Shown piece after piece: positions 40,447 to 53,485 of a stretch of 64,000 nucleotides of DNA. The stretch's first letter is position 1. Each line of letters starts with the position of its first letter. The DNA lies in the NCBI RefSeq assembly GCF_002079055.1, contig NC_047501.1, positions 186,001 through 250,000 on the forward strand, given 5' to 3'. This DNA comes from Saccharomyces paradoxus (Eukaryota; Ascomycota; Saccharomycetes; Saccharomycetales; Saccharomycetaceae). Both the position numbers and the translations under genes were made by a program. The notes beneath the pieces are model-generated. The model saw only the letters and a program-made list of their open reading frames with translations. It did no database searches and had not been told where the DNA came from.

Positions 40447-42006
40447 GCAGCAGCAGCAGAGGCGTCAATTGACTCCTCAGCAACAACAATTAGTGAATCA
40501 AATGAAAGTAGCGCCCATTCCCAAGCAACTACTGCAAAGAATTCCTAATATTCCGCCAAATATCAACACTTGGCAGCAAGTCACTGCTTTGGCTCAACAG
40601 AAACTACTAACGCCTCAGGATATGGAGGCTGCGAAGGAAGTTTACAAGATTCACCAGCAATTGCTGTTTAAAGCAAGGTTGCAGCAACAACAAGCACAGG
40701 CCCAGGCCCAAGCCCAGGCCCAAGCCAATAACAATAATAACGGCCTCCCTCAAAATGGTAATATTAACAATAATATGAATATTCCTCAACAGCAGCAAAT
40801 GCAACCTCCTAATGCAAACACGAACGCCAATCCTTTGCAGCAGCAACAATCTCAGAATACCGTACCAAACGTCCTCAACCAAATCAACCAAATTTTCTCT
40901 CCAGAGGAGCAGCGCAGCTTATTGCAAGAAGCCATTGAAACCTGCAAGAATTTCGAAAAAACACAATTGGGCAGTACAATGACGGAACCTGTTAAGCAAA
41001 CCTTTATTAGAAAATATATCAACCAAAAGGCCTTGAGAAAAATCCAAGCTTTGAGAGACGTTAAGAACAACAACAACGCTAACAACAACAGCTCCAACCT
41101 CCAAAGAGCTCAGAATGTCCCTATGAACATCATCCAACAACAACAGAGCACGAACAATAATGATACCATCCAATCTTCTGCTACGCCTAACACTACCGTT
41201 TTCCCTCAGCAACAGAATGCAAGTTCTAAATTATATCAAATGCAACAACAACAACAGGTTCAGGCACAAGCTCAAGCCCAGGCACAAGCCCAGGCACAAG
41301 CCCAGGCACAAGCGGCACAAGCACAAGCACAAGCACAAGCCCAGGCTCAAGCACAGGCGCAAGCACAAGCACAAGCACAAGCACAAGCACAAGCACAGGC
41401 ACAGGCTCAGGCTCAAGCACAGGCGCAAGCACAGGCTCAGCGCCAACCCTCCCAACAACCACAGCAGGCTCAGCCACAAACCAATCCACTGCATGGGTTG
41501 ACACCAACTGCAAAGGATGTCGAAGTCATTAAGCAATTGTCATTGGATGCTTCCAAGACTAACCTAAGACTTACAGATGTAACGAATTCTTTATCCAATG
41601 AAGAAAAGGAAAAAATAAAAATGAAGTTAAAGCAGGGTCAAAAGCTGTTTGTTCAAGTAAGTAATTTTGCACCACAAGTTTACATTATCACAAAGAATGA
41701 AAATTTCTTGAAGGAGGTTTTTCAGTTAAGAATCTTTGTCAAAGAGATCCTAGAAAAGTGTGCCGAGGGTATTTTTGTTGTTAAATTAGACACCGTTGAC
41801 AGGTTGATTATTAAGTATCAAAAATACTGGGAAAGTATGAGAATTCAAATTTTAAGAAGACAAGCTATTTTAAGGCAGCAACAACAAATGGCTAACAATA
41901 ATGGAAATCCGGGCACTGCTTCTGCTGGTAATAATAATAATATTGCAACTCAGCAAAATATGCAACAGTCACTACAGCAAATGCAGCATTTACAGCAATT
42001 GAAAAT

Positions 42007-42039
<33 letters not shown>

Positions 42040-43273
42040 ACAACAGCAACAGCAACAACAACAGCAACAACAACAACAGCAACAGCAACAGCAGCAACAA
42101 CAACAACAACACATATATCCTTCCTCGACCAGTGGTGTAGCTAATTATCCAGCGATGGCGAATGCATCCAGTAACAATATGTCATACATAAACCATAAAA
42201 ATACCTCTAGCATGGATTTTTTGAACTCTATGGAGAATACACCAAAGGTTCCCGTATCTGCCGCGGCAACCCCATCACTCAACAAGACGATCAATGGTAA
42301 GGTGAATAGCAGAACAAAATCTAATACTATACCTGTTACCACCATTCCATCAACAAATAAGAAGCTCTCCATGTCAAATACTGCTAGTCAACAGCCCACT
42401 CCCAGGTCTGCATCGAATACCGCAAAATCAACTCCAAATACAAATCCTTCTCCATTGAAAACTCAAACGAAAAATGGCACACCAAACTCCAACAACATGA
42501 AGACTGTACAATCTCCCACGGGCGGACAACCATCATATAATAGTGCCATAATTGAGAATGCATTCAGAAAGGAAGAACTCTTGCTTAAAGATTTGGAAAT
42601 GAGGAAATTGGAAATATCTTCTCGTTTTAAACATCGACAAGAAATTTTCAAAGATTCTCCTATGGATTTGTTTATGAGTACAGTTGGTGATTGTTTAGGT
42701 ATCAAAGATGAAGAGATGCTTACTTCATGTACTATTCCCAAGGCTATGGTTGATCACATCAACGGTTCTGGTAAAAGGAAGCCTACTAAGGCAGCCCAAA
42801 GGGCTCGCGATCAGGATTCAGTCGACATTTCCATAAGGGACAACAAGTTGATTATGCAGAGTAAATTCAATAAGACTAATAGGTCTTATTCAATTGCGTT
42901 GCCCAATGTTGCTGTTATATTCAAAGGTATTGGTGGAAACTTCAAAGACTTATCCACTTTGGTTCATTCATCATCGCCGTCCACATCTTCTTCTAATGTA
43001 GATGTCGGTAATCCTAGAAAGAGGAAAGCCAGCGCATTAGAAATAAGCCCGCAGGATTCGATAGCCTCAGTGCTATCACCAGATTCAAATATAATGAGTG
43101 ATTCTAAAAAAATCAAAATAGATTCTCCTGATGACCCGTTCATGATAAAATCCGGAGCCACATCTGATGAAAAACAAGAAGTTACGAAGAATGAAGCGCC
43201 ATTTTCAACTTCTGCCGCTAATTCAGAACAATTCAACGTATGGGATTGGAGTAATTGGACAAGTGCTACTTGA
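39941..43273 (+). CDS. GAL11: Gal11/Med15, Mediator tail subunit
   Basis: 1,110 residues, somewhat longer than the S. cerevisiae protein because of repeats. Mediator tail subunit contacted by activators such as Gal4, Gcn4 and Pdr1. The N-terminal KIX domain is about residues 10-90 ([20 protein letters not shown] onward). Then come Gln-rich activator-binding regions with a 27-Gln run (40379-40459), a Gln-Ala dipeptide repeat of about 60 residues (41261-41440), and a 34-Gln run (42008-42109). The C-terminal part ([21 protein letters not shown]) is the Mediator-association region. Mixed CAA/CAG codons show the runs are not pure slippage repeats. Confidence 0.97.
40379..40459 (+). repeat. CAA/CAG polyglutamine tract 1 of GAL11
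   Basis: 27 consecutive glutamine codons with mixed CAA and CAG, following an Asn codon and ending at AGG. Confidence 0.95.
41261..41440 (+). repeat. Gln-Ala dipeptide repeat of GAL11
   Basis: 60 codons alternating Gln and Ala with one doubled Ala, built on a CARGCN hexamer. The long overlapping frames in other phases at this site are by-products of this repeat. Confidence 0.95.
42008..42109 (+). repeat. CAA/CAG polyglutamine tract 2 of GAL11
   Basis: 34 consecutive glutamine codons, largely alternating CAG and CAA, ending at CAC. Confidence 0.95.
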
Positions 43274-45175
<1,902 letters not shown>

Positions 45176-45293
45176 GTACACATGTACCATATGTATAAAT
45201 GCTATATTGATGCGAAAAAGATGTTGGGACTTGATTTACAAGCAACTAAAGAATATATAACCATGCTTCTACATAAAATTTGCTGTTCTAGAC

Positions 45294-46404
45294 TTAGTCT
45301 TTCTTTCTTTCCCCCTTTAGTAGCGAGGAACACCATTTAGCTGCACCAACAGTATTACTAGATATGGTGACTATTGTGAAGAACGGTATCAGCTCCAACA
45401 GACCCGCAGACATACCAAAACATATAAAACTTGCGTAATGCTCATACTGAAAATCTTTCGCTTGTTTCTTACTAAACCCCTTTAGTAAGAAGTACCTCTG
45501 CAAATAGGTAAAGGTTCTTTTTGGGGCCATTAATTGATTTGCCAAGATTGGTCCTACAATAGGAATTAGCGACAGCAATGTTAATGAGGTAAAATTAGAT
45601 ACTTTAAAAAGCATTCTGAACAGTAATTTGGGAATTTTGAGAATCCAACTTCCCTTTATTGTGTTGAAATTTCTCACCGCGTCAGGTTCATCGATTTTTC
45701 TATGTGGTTTTTGTAGTTTAGGCAAAACCTTCACCTCGTTAAGAAATTCGTCTTGATCTTGCAACACTAAAGATATATCAAATATCTGATTCGTAATATG
45801 AGTCAGCACCAAGGTCCTACAAACGAAAGCAGTTAGGACGTTTGTTTGTAAAATCCATTGAATATGAACCAATATCACACCAAGAGGTCCTAGTAACAGT
45901 ATAGCCCATGTCACTAAAAGTGGTACAAGCGTGACGTAAAAGAGACCAGCAATGGTAACAAAAATCAGAGCATAGCAAACCGCAAACAGTAAAATATGTT
46001 TCCAATAAACGGGATTTGTCAGTACTTCATAAAACCCCTATATTTAACAGATAAAAGAAAGAAATATGTTAGTCATAAAAAAAAATGCCATATCAATACA
46101 AATAATATAATATACTTACTAAAAATGGGTAGATGAATGCTCTGGAGTTGAAAATTTCTTTAATAAAGTTTTTTTTAAGCAATTCGTATCTTACCTTCAT
46201 TGTTGGTATTGTCTCAGGAAACCAAATATCAAACTGTCTTCTTAAAATTTTTAGCCAACGATTTATGTTACTTTCCTTTGAAATACTGTGTTCTTTAGAC
46301 GGCTTTTCTAAAGGTTGTGGCGTCTTTTCTGCAAGGACCGTGGAATTAACATGTGTGCCGTGAGAAGTCTGGCTGTGACTTATAAGCTCAATTCCAACTT
46401 TCAT
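45294..46404 (-). CDS. RRT8: Rrt8, multi-span membrane protein of spore-wall assembly (one intron)
   Basis: Two exons, 46120-46404 (95 codons) and 45294-46037 (247 codons plus stop), giving 342 residues. The intron is described separately. Paralogue of Lds1 and Lds2; these lipid-droplet-linked proteins help assemble the dityrosine layer of the spore wall. The second exon encodes several hydrophobic spans (HILLFAVCYALIFVTIAGLFY; LLVTWAILLLGPLGVILVHI; FTSLTLLSLIPIVGPILA). LIPIVGP-type motifs recur in the neighbouring LDS2. A Lys/Arg-rich end (KGERKKD) fits a cytosolic tail. The splice is inferred from signals and reading frame. Confidence 0.92.
46038..46119 (-). other. Spliceosomal intron of RRT8
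   Basis: 82 bases. The 5' splice site is GTAAGT, the branch region TGACTAAC (one base off TACTAAC), and the 3' site TATAG. Phase 0: exon 1 ends at a TTA codon, exon 2 begins GGG TTT TAT. Without splicing, the first frame stops eight codons into the intron. Confidence 0.9.
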
Positions 46405-46678
46405 CCTTTGTTGTCTTTTGCAGCCAACCAGGGGTCCTTAGGGATATATAACCTTGCCCTTTTTTTTCTTATGACGTCCCTTTACTTTTCTTGAGGGTGA
46501 TTTACTTTATTGAGTTTCTGTTCCGAGCCAAAAAACCCTGATTTTCATAATCCCCTGATTTCCCAAATTTCTATGCAAATGCAAGTGCTCAAAGAAATGA
46601 ATATTATTAGCAAGTAACATATATATGTACATATATAATTTCTATATGAACTGGTATGAAAAAAGAAAAGTGCCAGCT

Positions 46679-47811
46679 TCATGGCGGATTTATATGGGCT
46701 ATTGATTGTTGGATCGGAGGCGCATAGGATCCTACAGTGGGCTCTTCCGGTTCTGCAGGGGCGGAAGGGGGTTCAGCTGGTTGCTCCTGGTCTTTTATCT
46801 CCTTTACTATCCAAAGTGAAGCACCCACCACGTTTGTGCCGATGAACAACCCTCCCAAAATGGGAATAGAGTCTAATATACCGCTTGATATTGAGTAAAG
46901 GAGCCACTTGGCAAAACCTTTGTAGTACACTTCAGAAAGTTGGCGTGAATCCAAGTGTAGTACGTCAACAAAATAAGGCTCAAAGTAATAAAATCCCATT
47001 CCGGGGCTAAATGGTAGCATGTTGATTGTAATAGGACCCACTATTGGAACAAGCAACAATAAAAGAAACATAAAGGCTATGAAGATATACCAGAAGAAAA
47101 AGATGAAAAACTGCGGCAAAGAGACGAGATAAAACCGTTTGGAAAAAAGGCCACCCAATCGATGTGACCTTCTGTAAACAAAGGACGTAAAACTTATTGT
47201 CTCACAGGCTTTACTTAATTCTGGCAATCCCTTCCTTGCAAATGTCACCCCATAAATACGCGTGAAAAGAACAAAATCAGTACCCTTCACCATAGAATTA
47301 CATAGGGTTGTGGAAATCAGTATGGTTTGCACATAGGCCAGAGGTAGCGCAAAGAGTCCGAGAAAGGGCAGGTAGATGCACACCAACAAAGACCACGCAA
47401 GGATCGACGTAAACGCAACAATAAGCAGAAAATTCAGCAGGTAGTATCCAAATATTAGAAAGAACAGATGCAAATAATCCGAGTTTCCCACGGATTCACT
47501 GATTCCCTTCAACGGCGGTTAGTATAACTGCTTAAAAAAATAGGCTGTATGCTGGGACGTAAACATACTTTATACGGATACCAGATAATCTGATGGGATG
47601 ACTCTAGGTCTTTCCAGAAATTGTCCTTGATAAGCATAGCATTCTTGTACCATTGGACTATCGGAGCCTTGTATGCCATCCAGATTTTTGACTTTCTATG
47701 GTTCGTTTGGTCCTGGATGGGTAGTAATTGTGGCTCCTCCCCTTCTGCCAGTGGCGTGGGGGCATATGGATGTCTATGATAGTACCAATCAGGTTGCGGT
47801 CTAGTCGACAT
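46679..47811 (-). CDS. LDS2: Lds2, lipid-droplet membrane protein of spore-wall assembly (one intron)
   Basis: Two exons, 47569-47811 (81 codons) and 46679-47506 (275 codons plus stop), giving 356 residues. Sporulation protein, paralogue of Rrt8 next door and of Lds1; acts with them in the outer spore wall. The hydrophilic first exon has YYHRHPYAPTP and Trp-rich segments. The second exon carries four or more spans (HLFFLIFGYYLLNFLLIVAFT; FFWYIFIAFMFLLLLLVPIVGP) and a Pro/Glu-rich tail. The pair sits head-to-tail on the minus strand, fitting tandem duplication. Confidence 0.92.
47507..47568 (-). other. Spliceosomal intron of LDS2, with AAG 3' splice site
   Basis: 62 bases. The 5' site is a perfect GTATGT and the branch a perfect TACTAAC. 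The first AG after the branch is in AAG, 11 bases on, and using it keeps the frame (TAT AAA | GGA ATC AGT). The next AG, a CAG, would be read into a stop. So the unusual AAG must be the acceptor. Confidence 0.88.
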
Positions 47812-48563
47812 GTTTGCTTAGGGTCTTGAAAACTCTTATAGTTCTAATCGTAAAATTAAAAAAGTATTAATAGTAAAATGGTTTATATAATGTTTTCATA
47901 CCAAATTCATCGTTTTTGTGGCGCGACGCGATCCGCCAAAATCAACGGAAAAATTCGTCGGAATATTTTTTTTTTCTTTTTGGCCAAGCTATTGTTATAG
48001 GTGGGGCAGGGGCAAGAGTCGATATGTCATCGCGAAGCTGCAAGGAAATGATTTGTCGAATGCGATAAAGCGTAAAAGCTGTTTGTCTATAAGATCGGCA
48101 AGCACCATTTGCAAGCGTGTTTCTGAGAATAACAGTCCTGTTCAAACTCTTTTCTTCTGGTGTGAGTAATCAGCAAGTGAAAAGAGAACGAAGTAAAAAA
48201 AAAAAGAAAAGAAAAAGAAACAAGAGCAAAAGAAACGATACAGGCTGGCTTATAAAATAATAGCATCGCGAACGATCAATAAGGGGCCCTGTTTATTTTT
48301 AACAAGTTTGGATATTTCGTGTTTTTCTTTAAGCTGAGACATCCACGTCTACATCCTCTTCCATTCCTTGTCAAAAACAACAGAATAGGAAGTAACAACA
48401 ACAGTATAAATCATTATAAACTTTTTTCCCTTTTTTTTGGTAACTTTTAACGCTTGAAATTTTAAGTTTGGCAAGAACAGTAACTATACTTCTTCGCAGG
48501 GTGTTTCATTGTTACTCTTTTGCCTTGCTGAGCTATAGTAAAGTATCATAAACAAGGAACACA
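47812..48563. other. LDS2-PSK2 divergent intergenic region
   Basis: 752 bases, both promoters. Features seen: GC-rich GTGGCGCGACGCGAT near 47919-47934, purine runs at 48190-48230, and T-rich leader sequence before PSK2. I see no RNA gene. Confidence 0.6.
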
Positions 48564-51500
48564 ATGACATGCCCGGTTAGTGCAGCCGCTCCTGCCGACA
48601 TTTCATATTCTAAAAATACCCCATTGGTAGGCTTGTCGAAACCTCCATGCTTCTACCAACACGCTTCTTCCTCTGTCGATTCGTTTTCGTCGACATTCAG
48701 TGATGATGACCGTTCGGACCTCGTTGCTGTACCTAACGAATCGCCGCATGCATTTTCGTATAACCCAATATCACCAAACTCTCTGGGAGTAAGATTGACT
48801 ATCTTAAGAAGGTCTTTGGAAATAATGGTTAATAGTCCCGACATTTTACATGAGTTGAAGAAAAAAGCACCCGTAATAGCATACCCTCCCTCAATTAGAC
48901 ATACGAGAAACTTAACAGAGACTGCCACGCTATCAGCATCCGGATATCCCCAATCCAAAGGGTCCCCTATTCTACCATCAGTACCCAATACCCCATCTCC
49001 TGCTAATAGGCCCGTGATACAAAGAGCGACATCATTAATGGTACTCCCGGATAACGATGCTGCCAGTAAGCTGAATCCAGCCAAGTCTGAGTTAGAAAAC
49101 CTGTTATTCCTGTTAAATTTGGCACTGGAGAATAATTCGTTCGAAAGAGCCTCTGATTTACACATGTTATCATTATTAAATATCAAGAAACTAAACTTCG
49201 ATTCAGGCATTCAAAAATCAGAAACTTTAAAAAAAGTTTTACTAGATAGTTTAGCAGAACCATTTTTTGAAAACTATAAGAAGTTCCCCCACAAAGAGTT
49301 AGGTATTCAATCACAATACAACCAATATGAGGAGAAACGCGACGATATAGTTTCCTTAGCAGACATCAAACCACAACAAGACTATAGCCGAATACTTCAT
49401 CCTTTCACATCTGCGAAGAATTCTGGGCCGGAGGCCATTTTCACCTGCTCTCAACAATACCCCTGGAATTTTAAAGCTGCCAACGACTTGGCGTGTCTAA
49501 CGTTCGGTATATCAAAGAATGTTATCAAGGCACTTACTTTATTAGACCTTATTCACACGGATAGCAGGAAATTTGTTCTAGAGAAAATTATGAATGCAGA
49601 AGATGATAACCAAGAAATTGTGTTTACCGGAGAAACAATACCTATTGTTCAGCCAAATTCGACAAACGATAATAAATTACCAAATTTGATTTGGGCTTCG
49701 CTATGGGCCAAGCGGAAAAATGGCCTACTGGTCTGTGTATTTGAAAAAACACCTTGCGACTACATTGATGTCATGTTAAACCTGACAGATTTCTCAGTAG
49801 ACAGCATTATTGATACAACACACTTTCTGGAAAACTTCGACGACAAAAAACAGCAGCAAGAGTCAACTTCACCAGGGACAGTAAAGAAAACAGTAAAATT
49901 TGCCAATGAAATTCATGATATCAGATCAATAAGTCACTCACTAAGTAAACTAATTGATGAAGTACGTTTTGGAAAAGTTTTTTCTGCAGACGATGATTTA
50001 TTACCTTTGCCTATCAGGGTGGCAAATCACGTCAATGAGGAGAGGTATTTTACATTGAATTGTCTGTCAGAAAATATACCATGTGCAGTTACAACTTCCG
50101 TGTTGGAAAACGAAATAAAATTAAAGATTCATAGTTTACCCTATCAGGCTGGGTTATTTGTTGTTGACAGCCACACTTTAAGTCTTTTAAGCTTCAATAA
50201 ATCTGTTGCTAAAAACATGTTTGGCCTGCGACTTCATGAATTGGCCGGTAGTTCGGTTACTAAGGTAGTGCCTTTTTTAGAAAATATGATATCTTATGTC
50301 AATAAAACTTATCCTATGTTAAACATCACACTACCAGAAAATAAAGGATTGGTCTTAACAGAACATTTTTTCAGAAAAATTGAAGCTGAAATGCATCACG
50401 ATAAGGACTCGTTTTATACTTCTATTGGTCTAGATGGCTGTCACAAAGACGGTAACTTGATAAAGGTAGATGTTCAATTACGGGTCTTGAATACGAATGT
50501 TGTATTATTATGGATTACACACTCAAGAGATGTGGTTATTGAAAACTATATCACAGTTCCTTCACAGCTACCGATGTTAAAGGAAAACGAAATTGATATA
50601 GTTGGCAGTAGAGGTAGTTCCAGTGCATCTTCCAAGAAGTCTTCAGAAAAAATTCCTGTGAATACTCTGAAGGCGATGGCTGATCTATCGATTAGCTCCG
50701 CTGAAACAATTTCTAACTCCGATGATGAAGTAGACTTAAATCAAGTGAATAAAAAACTACGAGAAACTTCTAGTGGCACAGTGAGGGGTACCGAATCTAA
50801 TGAAAACGATAATTATGACGATGACATGACAATGGTTGATGATCCAGAATTAAAGCATAAAATTGAACTAACGAAAATGTATACCCAGGATAAATCAAAA
50901 TTTGTAAAGGACGACAATTTTAAAGTGGATGAAAAATTAATAATGAGTATAATTGAACCGATAAATGGAGAAGAAATTAAAAAGGAAACAAATGAGCTGG
51001 ATAAAAAAAATTCCGCCTTGAAAGCTACGTACTTGACTACTCCAGAGGTAAATATAGGCTCACAGAAGCGCATAAAGAAATTTTCTGATTTTACCGTTTT
51101 GCAAGTGATGGGTGAAGGTGCATACGGTAAAGTCAATTTATGTATTCATAAAAAAGAACATTACATTGTGGTCATCAAAATGATTTTCAAGGAGAGAATT
51201 TTGGTAGATACTTGGGTGAGAGATAGAAAATTAGGTACCATACCATCTGAGATTCAAATCATGGCCACTTTGAACAAAAATTCACAAGAGAATATCTTAA
51301 AGCTGTTAGACTTTTTTGAAGATGACGATTATTATTACATTGAAACACCGGTCCATGGAGAGACCGGTAGTATTGATTTATTTGACGTTATTGAATTCAA
51401 GAAGGATATGGTTGAACATGAAGCTAAGCTTGTATTTAAACAGGTTGTTGCTAGTATAAAGCACTTACATGACCAAGGGATTGTTCATAGAGACATAAAG

Positions 51501-51875
51501 GACGAAAATGTTATTGTCGATTCTCATGGTTTCGTGAAATTAATCGATTTCGGTTCGGCTGCCTACATCAAGAGTGGACCATTTGATGTTTTTGTCGGAA
51601 CAATGGACTACGCTGCACCCGAAGTTCTTGGTGGTTCCTCATACAAAGGTAAACCGCAAGATATTTGGGCTCTTGGGGTTCTACTTTATACCATCATATA
51701 CAAAGAGAATCCCTATTACAACATTGATGAAATCTTGGAAGGAGAATTGAGATTCGATAAGTCGGAAAATGTCAGTGAAGAATGCATCGGTTTGATCAGA
51801 AGGATCTTGACCAGAGAAGTCGATAAAAGACCTACTATTGATGAAATATACGGAGATAAGTGGCTTAAAATCTAG
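48564..51875 (+). CDS. PSK2: Psk2 PAS-domain protein kinase
   Basis: 1,103 residues. PAS kinase that, with Psk1, phosphorylates Ugp1 to steer glucose toward structural polysaccharides and also acts on translation factors. PAS-like sequence is in the middle (about 440-700), with long Ser/Thr-rich N-terminal segments. The Ser/Thr kinase domain runs from about 843 to the end: GEGAYGKV beginning at Gly850, a VVIKM segment with the ATP-binding Lys, HRDIKDEN with catalytic Asp977, IDFGSAA, and APEVLGG. The kinase is complete. Upstream leader is long and AT-rich. Confidence 0.96.
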   Translation: MTCPVSAAAPADISYSKNTPLVGLSKPPCFYQHASSSVDSFSSTFSDDDRSDLVAVPNESPHAFSYNPISPNSLGVRLTILRRSLEIMVNSPDILHELKKKAPVIAYPPSIRHTRNLTETATLSASGYPQSKGSPILPSVPNTPSPANRPVIQRATSLMVLPDNDAASKLNPAKSELENLLFLLNLALENNSFERASDLHMLSLLNIKKLNFDSGIQKSETLKKVLLDSLAEPFFENYKKFPHKELGIQSQYNQYEEKRDDIVSLADIKPQQDYSRILHPFTSAKNSGPEAIFTCSQQYPWNFKAANDLACLTFGISKNVIKALTLLDLIHTDSRKFVLEKIMNAEDDNQEIVFTGETIPIVQPNSTNDNKLPNLIWASLWAKRKNGLLVCVFEKTPCDYIDVMLNLTDFSVDSIIDTTHFLENFDDKKQQQESTSPGTVKKTVKFANEIHDIRSISHSLSKLIDEVRFGKVFSADDDLLPLPIRVANHVNEERYFTLNCLSENIPCAVTTSVLENEIKLKIHSLPYQAGLFVVDSHTLSLLSFNKSVAKNMFGLRLHELAGSSVTKVVPFLENMISYVNKTYPMLNITLPENKGLVLTEHFFRKIEAEMHHDKDSFYTSIGLDGCHKDGNLIKVDVQLRVLNTNVVLLWITHSRDVVIENYITVPSQLPMLKENEIDIVGSRGSSSASSKKSSEKIPVNTLKAMADLSISSAETISNSDDEVDLNQVNKKLRETSSGTVRGTESNENDNYDDDMTMVDDPELKHKIELTKMYTQDKSKFVKDDNFKVDEKLIMSIIEPINGEEIKKETNELDKKNSALKATYLTTPEVNIGSQKRIKKFSDFTVLQVMGEGAYGKVNLCIHKKEHYIVVIKMIFKERILVDTWVRDRKLGTIPSEIQIMATLNKNSQENILKLLDFFEDDDYYYIETPVHGETGSIDLFDVIEFKKDMVEHEAKLVFKQVVASIKHLHDQGIVHRDIKDENVIVDSHGFVKLIDFGSAAYIKSGPFDVFVGTMDYAAPEVLGGSSYKGKPQDIWALGVLLYTIIYKENPYYNIDEILEGELRFDKSENVSEECIGLIRRILTREVDKRPTIDEIYGDKWLKI

Positions 51876-52223
51876 TCGTCCGTACCACTCCAAGATAAAG
51901 GGAAAAGAATAACCTAATTTATTTTCATAACGTTTTTTCTCTATAAATGTTCAGTTCCCTTCTGGCTATATATTAATTAAATTTTCAATATAAAATCATT
52001 GCTCCATTTCCTTCTTGCTCAGCTCTTCTGTGCGGTATTCTTTTGTTCTATTTTCGAGCAAACTTTTGCGCTCAGCAGCTTATCGCCGTCGGAGTAACAA
52101 CGAATGCCATAGAAAGGTCATCGCAGACTTACATGTTTGAACAGAAAACAACGGTTAGATAAACAGAGGTAAACACGAGCAGTACAGAATACGGCGAGTT
52201 CATACAACAGGGTTCTGTTAATA
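51876..52223. other. PSK2-PEX15 intergenic region
   Basis: 348 bases holding the PSK2 3' end and the PEX15 promoter. Nothing distinctive seen. Confidence 0.55.
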
Positions 52224-53375
52224 ATGGCTGTAAGTGAGATAATGAGCCATCTGCCTGTGCATTCCCTTGATTCTTCTTTAAGGGATTTACTTAGCGATGA
52301 CTTATTTAATGATGATGACGAATCGACCAAGTCGAGAAATGATCAGAGAAGTGAAGTATTTCAAGAATGTCTGAATCTTTTTATAAAAAGAGAAATTAAA
52401 GATTGCCTAGAAAAAATGGCAGAAGCTGGATTCATCGATCTTGCTGTTTTCAAGTCAAACCCTATGATATTGGATTTGTTTGTCAGCGCCTGTGCTATTG
52501 TACCCAGCTTCATCGGGTTAGGTTTAACGCTGCAAGGCGATATTTTGAATATATTCACATTGGACGATCCTCAATGTATTGAGATACGAGAAATTATCCT
52601 CAACGATCTCAATAAACTTTTGGTCATCAATAAATTCTTTCGATGCTGCATCAAAGTTATTCAGTTCAACGTGATTGACCAGGCAGAACAAGAAGAAAAA
52701 ACCCTGGAGCTTGAATCCATAATTAGTAATTTCATTTTCATATACACGACCAAAATGAGGACAACCATGGATGTATTTGGTTTGCAAGAGTTAATTGAGA
52801 TATTTATCTTTCAGGTGAAAGTAAAGTTACAACATAAAAAACCCTCTCCGAATTTGTATTGGACGCTTTGCAAGACATTACCAAATTTATCTTCAACTCT
52901 AAAGGGTCTTTACTTATCTAAAGATGTTTCCATAGAGGGTGCTATTCTGAACTCAATAGATAATAAAATGCAAAAAGATAAGACGAAATCTAAAGGAAAA
53001 CAAAGGGGCGTGAAACAAAAAATTCACCATTTTCAAGAGCCCTTGTTGCACGGTGGTAGTGAAGAACAGATCAAGATCGAGGATCCATTCAATCAACACA
53101 CCTCCACTGATGATAAAGTTCATAGTACTGGGACGACACCCCGTAAAATAAAGAACGACATTACTGTTCTAGCTGGTTCCGTTTGGACTACTCTAAGACA
53201 TCATTTTACGGGAAATATGCTGAACAAGAATGGACTTTTGTTCGCAGGCCTGCTGTTATTACTATGTGTCAAAAAATATAAGTCATTGATGGCAATTTTC
53301 AAACACGTTCCAGCTGCCTTTCACACCGTATACCCCCAGATTACCGGATTGTTAAAACTTCTAACGAGTATATGA
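52224..53375 (+). CDS. PEX15: Pex15, peroxisomal tail-anchored receptor for Pex1-Pex6
   Basis: 383 residues, the usual length. Anchors the Pex1/Pex6 AAA-ATPase to the peroxisome for recycling of the import receptor Pex5. The large N-terminal cytosolic helical domain has TPR-like helices (FQECLNLFIKREIKDCLEKMAEAGFIDL region). A single hydrophobic span, NGLLFAGLLLLLCVKKYK, lies near residues 332-350, followed by a short luminal tail: a tail-anchored protein. A basic KDKTKSKGKQRGVKQK patch sits before the anchor. Synteny with PSK2 and NTG2 supports the call. Confidence 0.95.
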   Translation: MAVSEIMSHLPVHSLDSSLRDLLSDDLFNDDDESTKSRNDQRSEVFQECLNLFIKREIKDCLEKMAEAGFIDLAVFKSNPMILDLFVSACAIVPSFIGLGLTLQGDILNIFTLDDPQCIEIREIILNDLNKLLVINKFFRCCIKVIQFNVIDQAEQEEKTLELESIISNFIFIYTTKMRTTMDVFGLQELIEIFIFQVKVKLQHKKPSPNLYWTLCKTLPNLSSTLKGLYLSKDVSIEGAILNSIDNKMQKDKTKSKGKQRGVKQKIHHFQEPLLHGGSEEQIKIEDPFNQHTSTDDKVHSTGTTPRKIKNDITVLAGSVWTTLRHHFTGNMLNKNGLLFAGLLLLLCVKKYKSLMAIFKHVPAAFHTVYPQITGLLKLLTSI

Positions 53376-53485
53376 AAATATTTGGATAGTTTATAAAACC
53401 CTATCTACTGATTTTAATGACATACATAATGGTTTTTTTGATTTTTTTTTTTCCCGTTTGGCCTTTTCCAAAATAAATGCTAGTT

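Noticed and set aside
41226-41536. Long antisense and shifted frames over GAL11 (Leu/Cys/Val-rich or Lys/His-rich)
   Set aside because: By-products of the Gln-Ala hexamer repeat read in other frames.
48653-49210. 185-codon frame opposite the PSK2 N-terminus
   Set aside because: Antisense shadow of a Ser-rich coding region with no recognised similarity.
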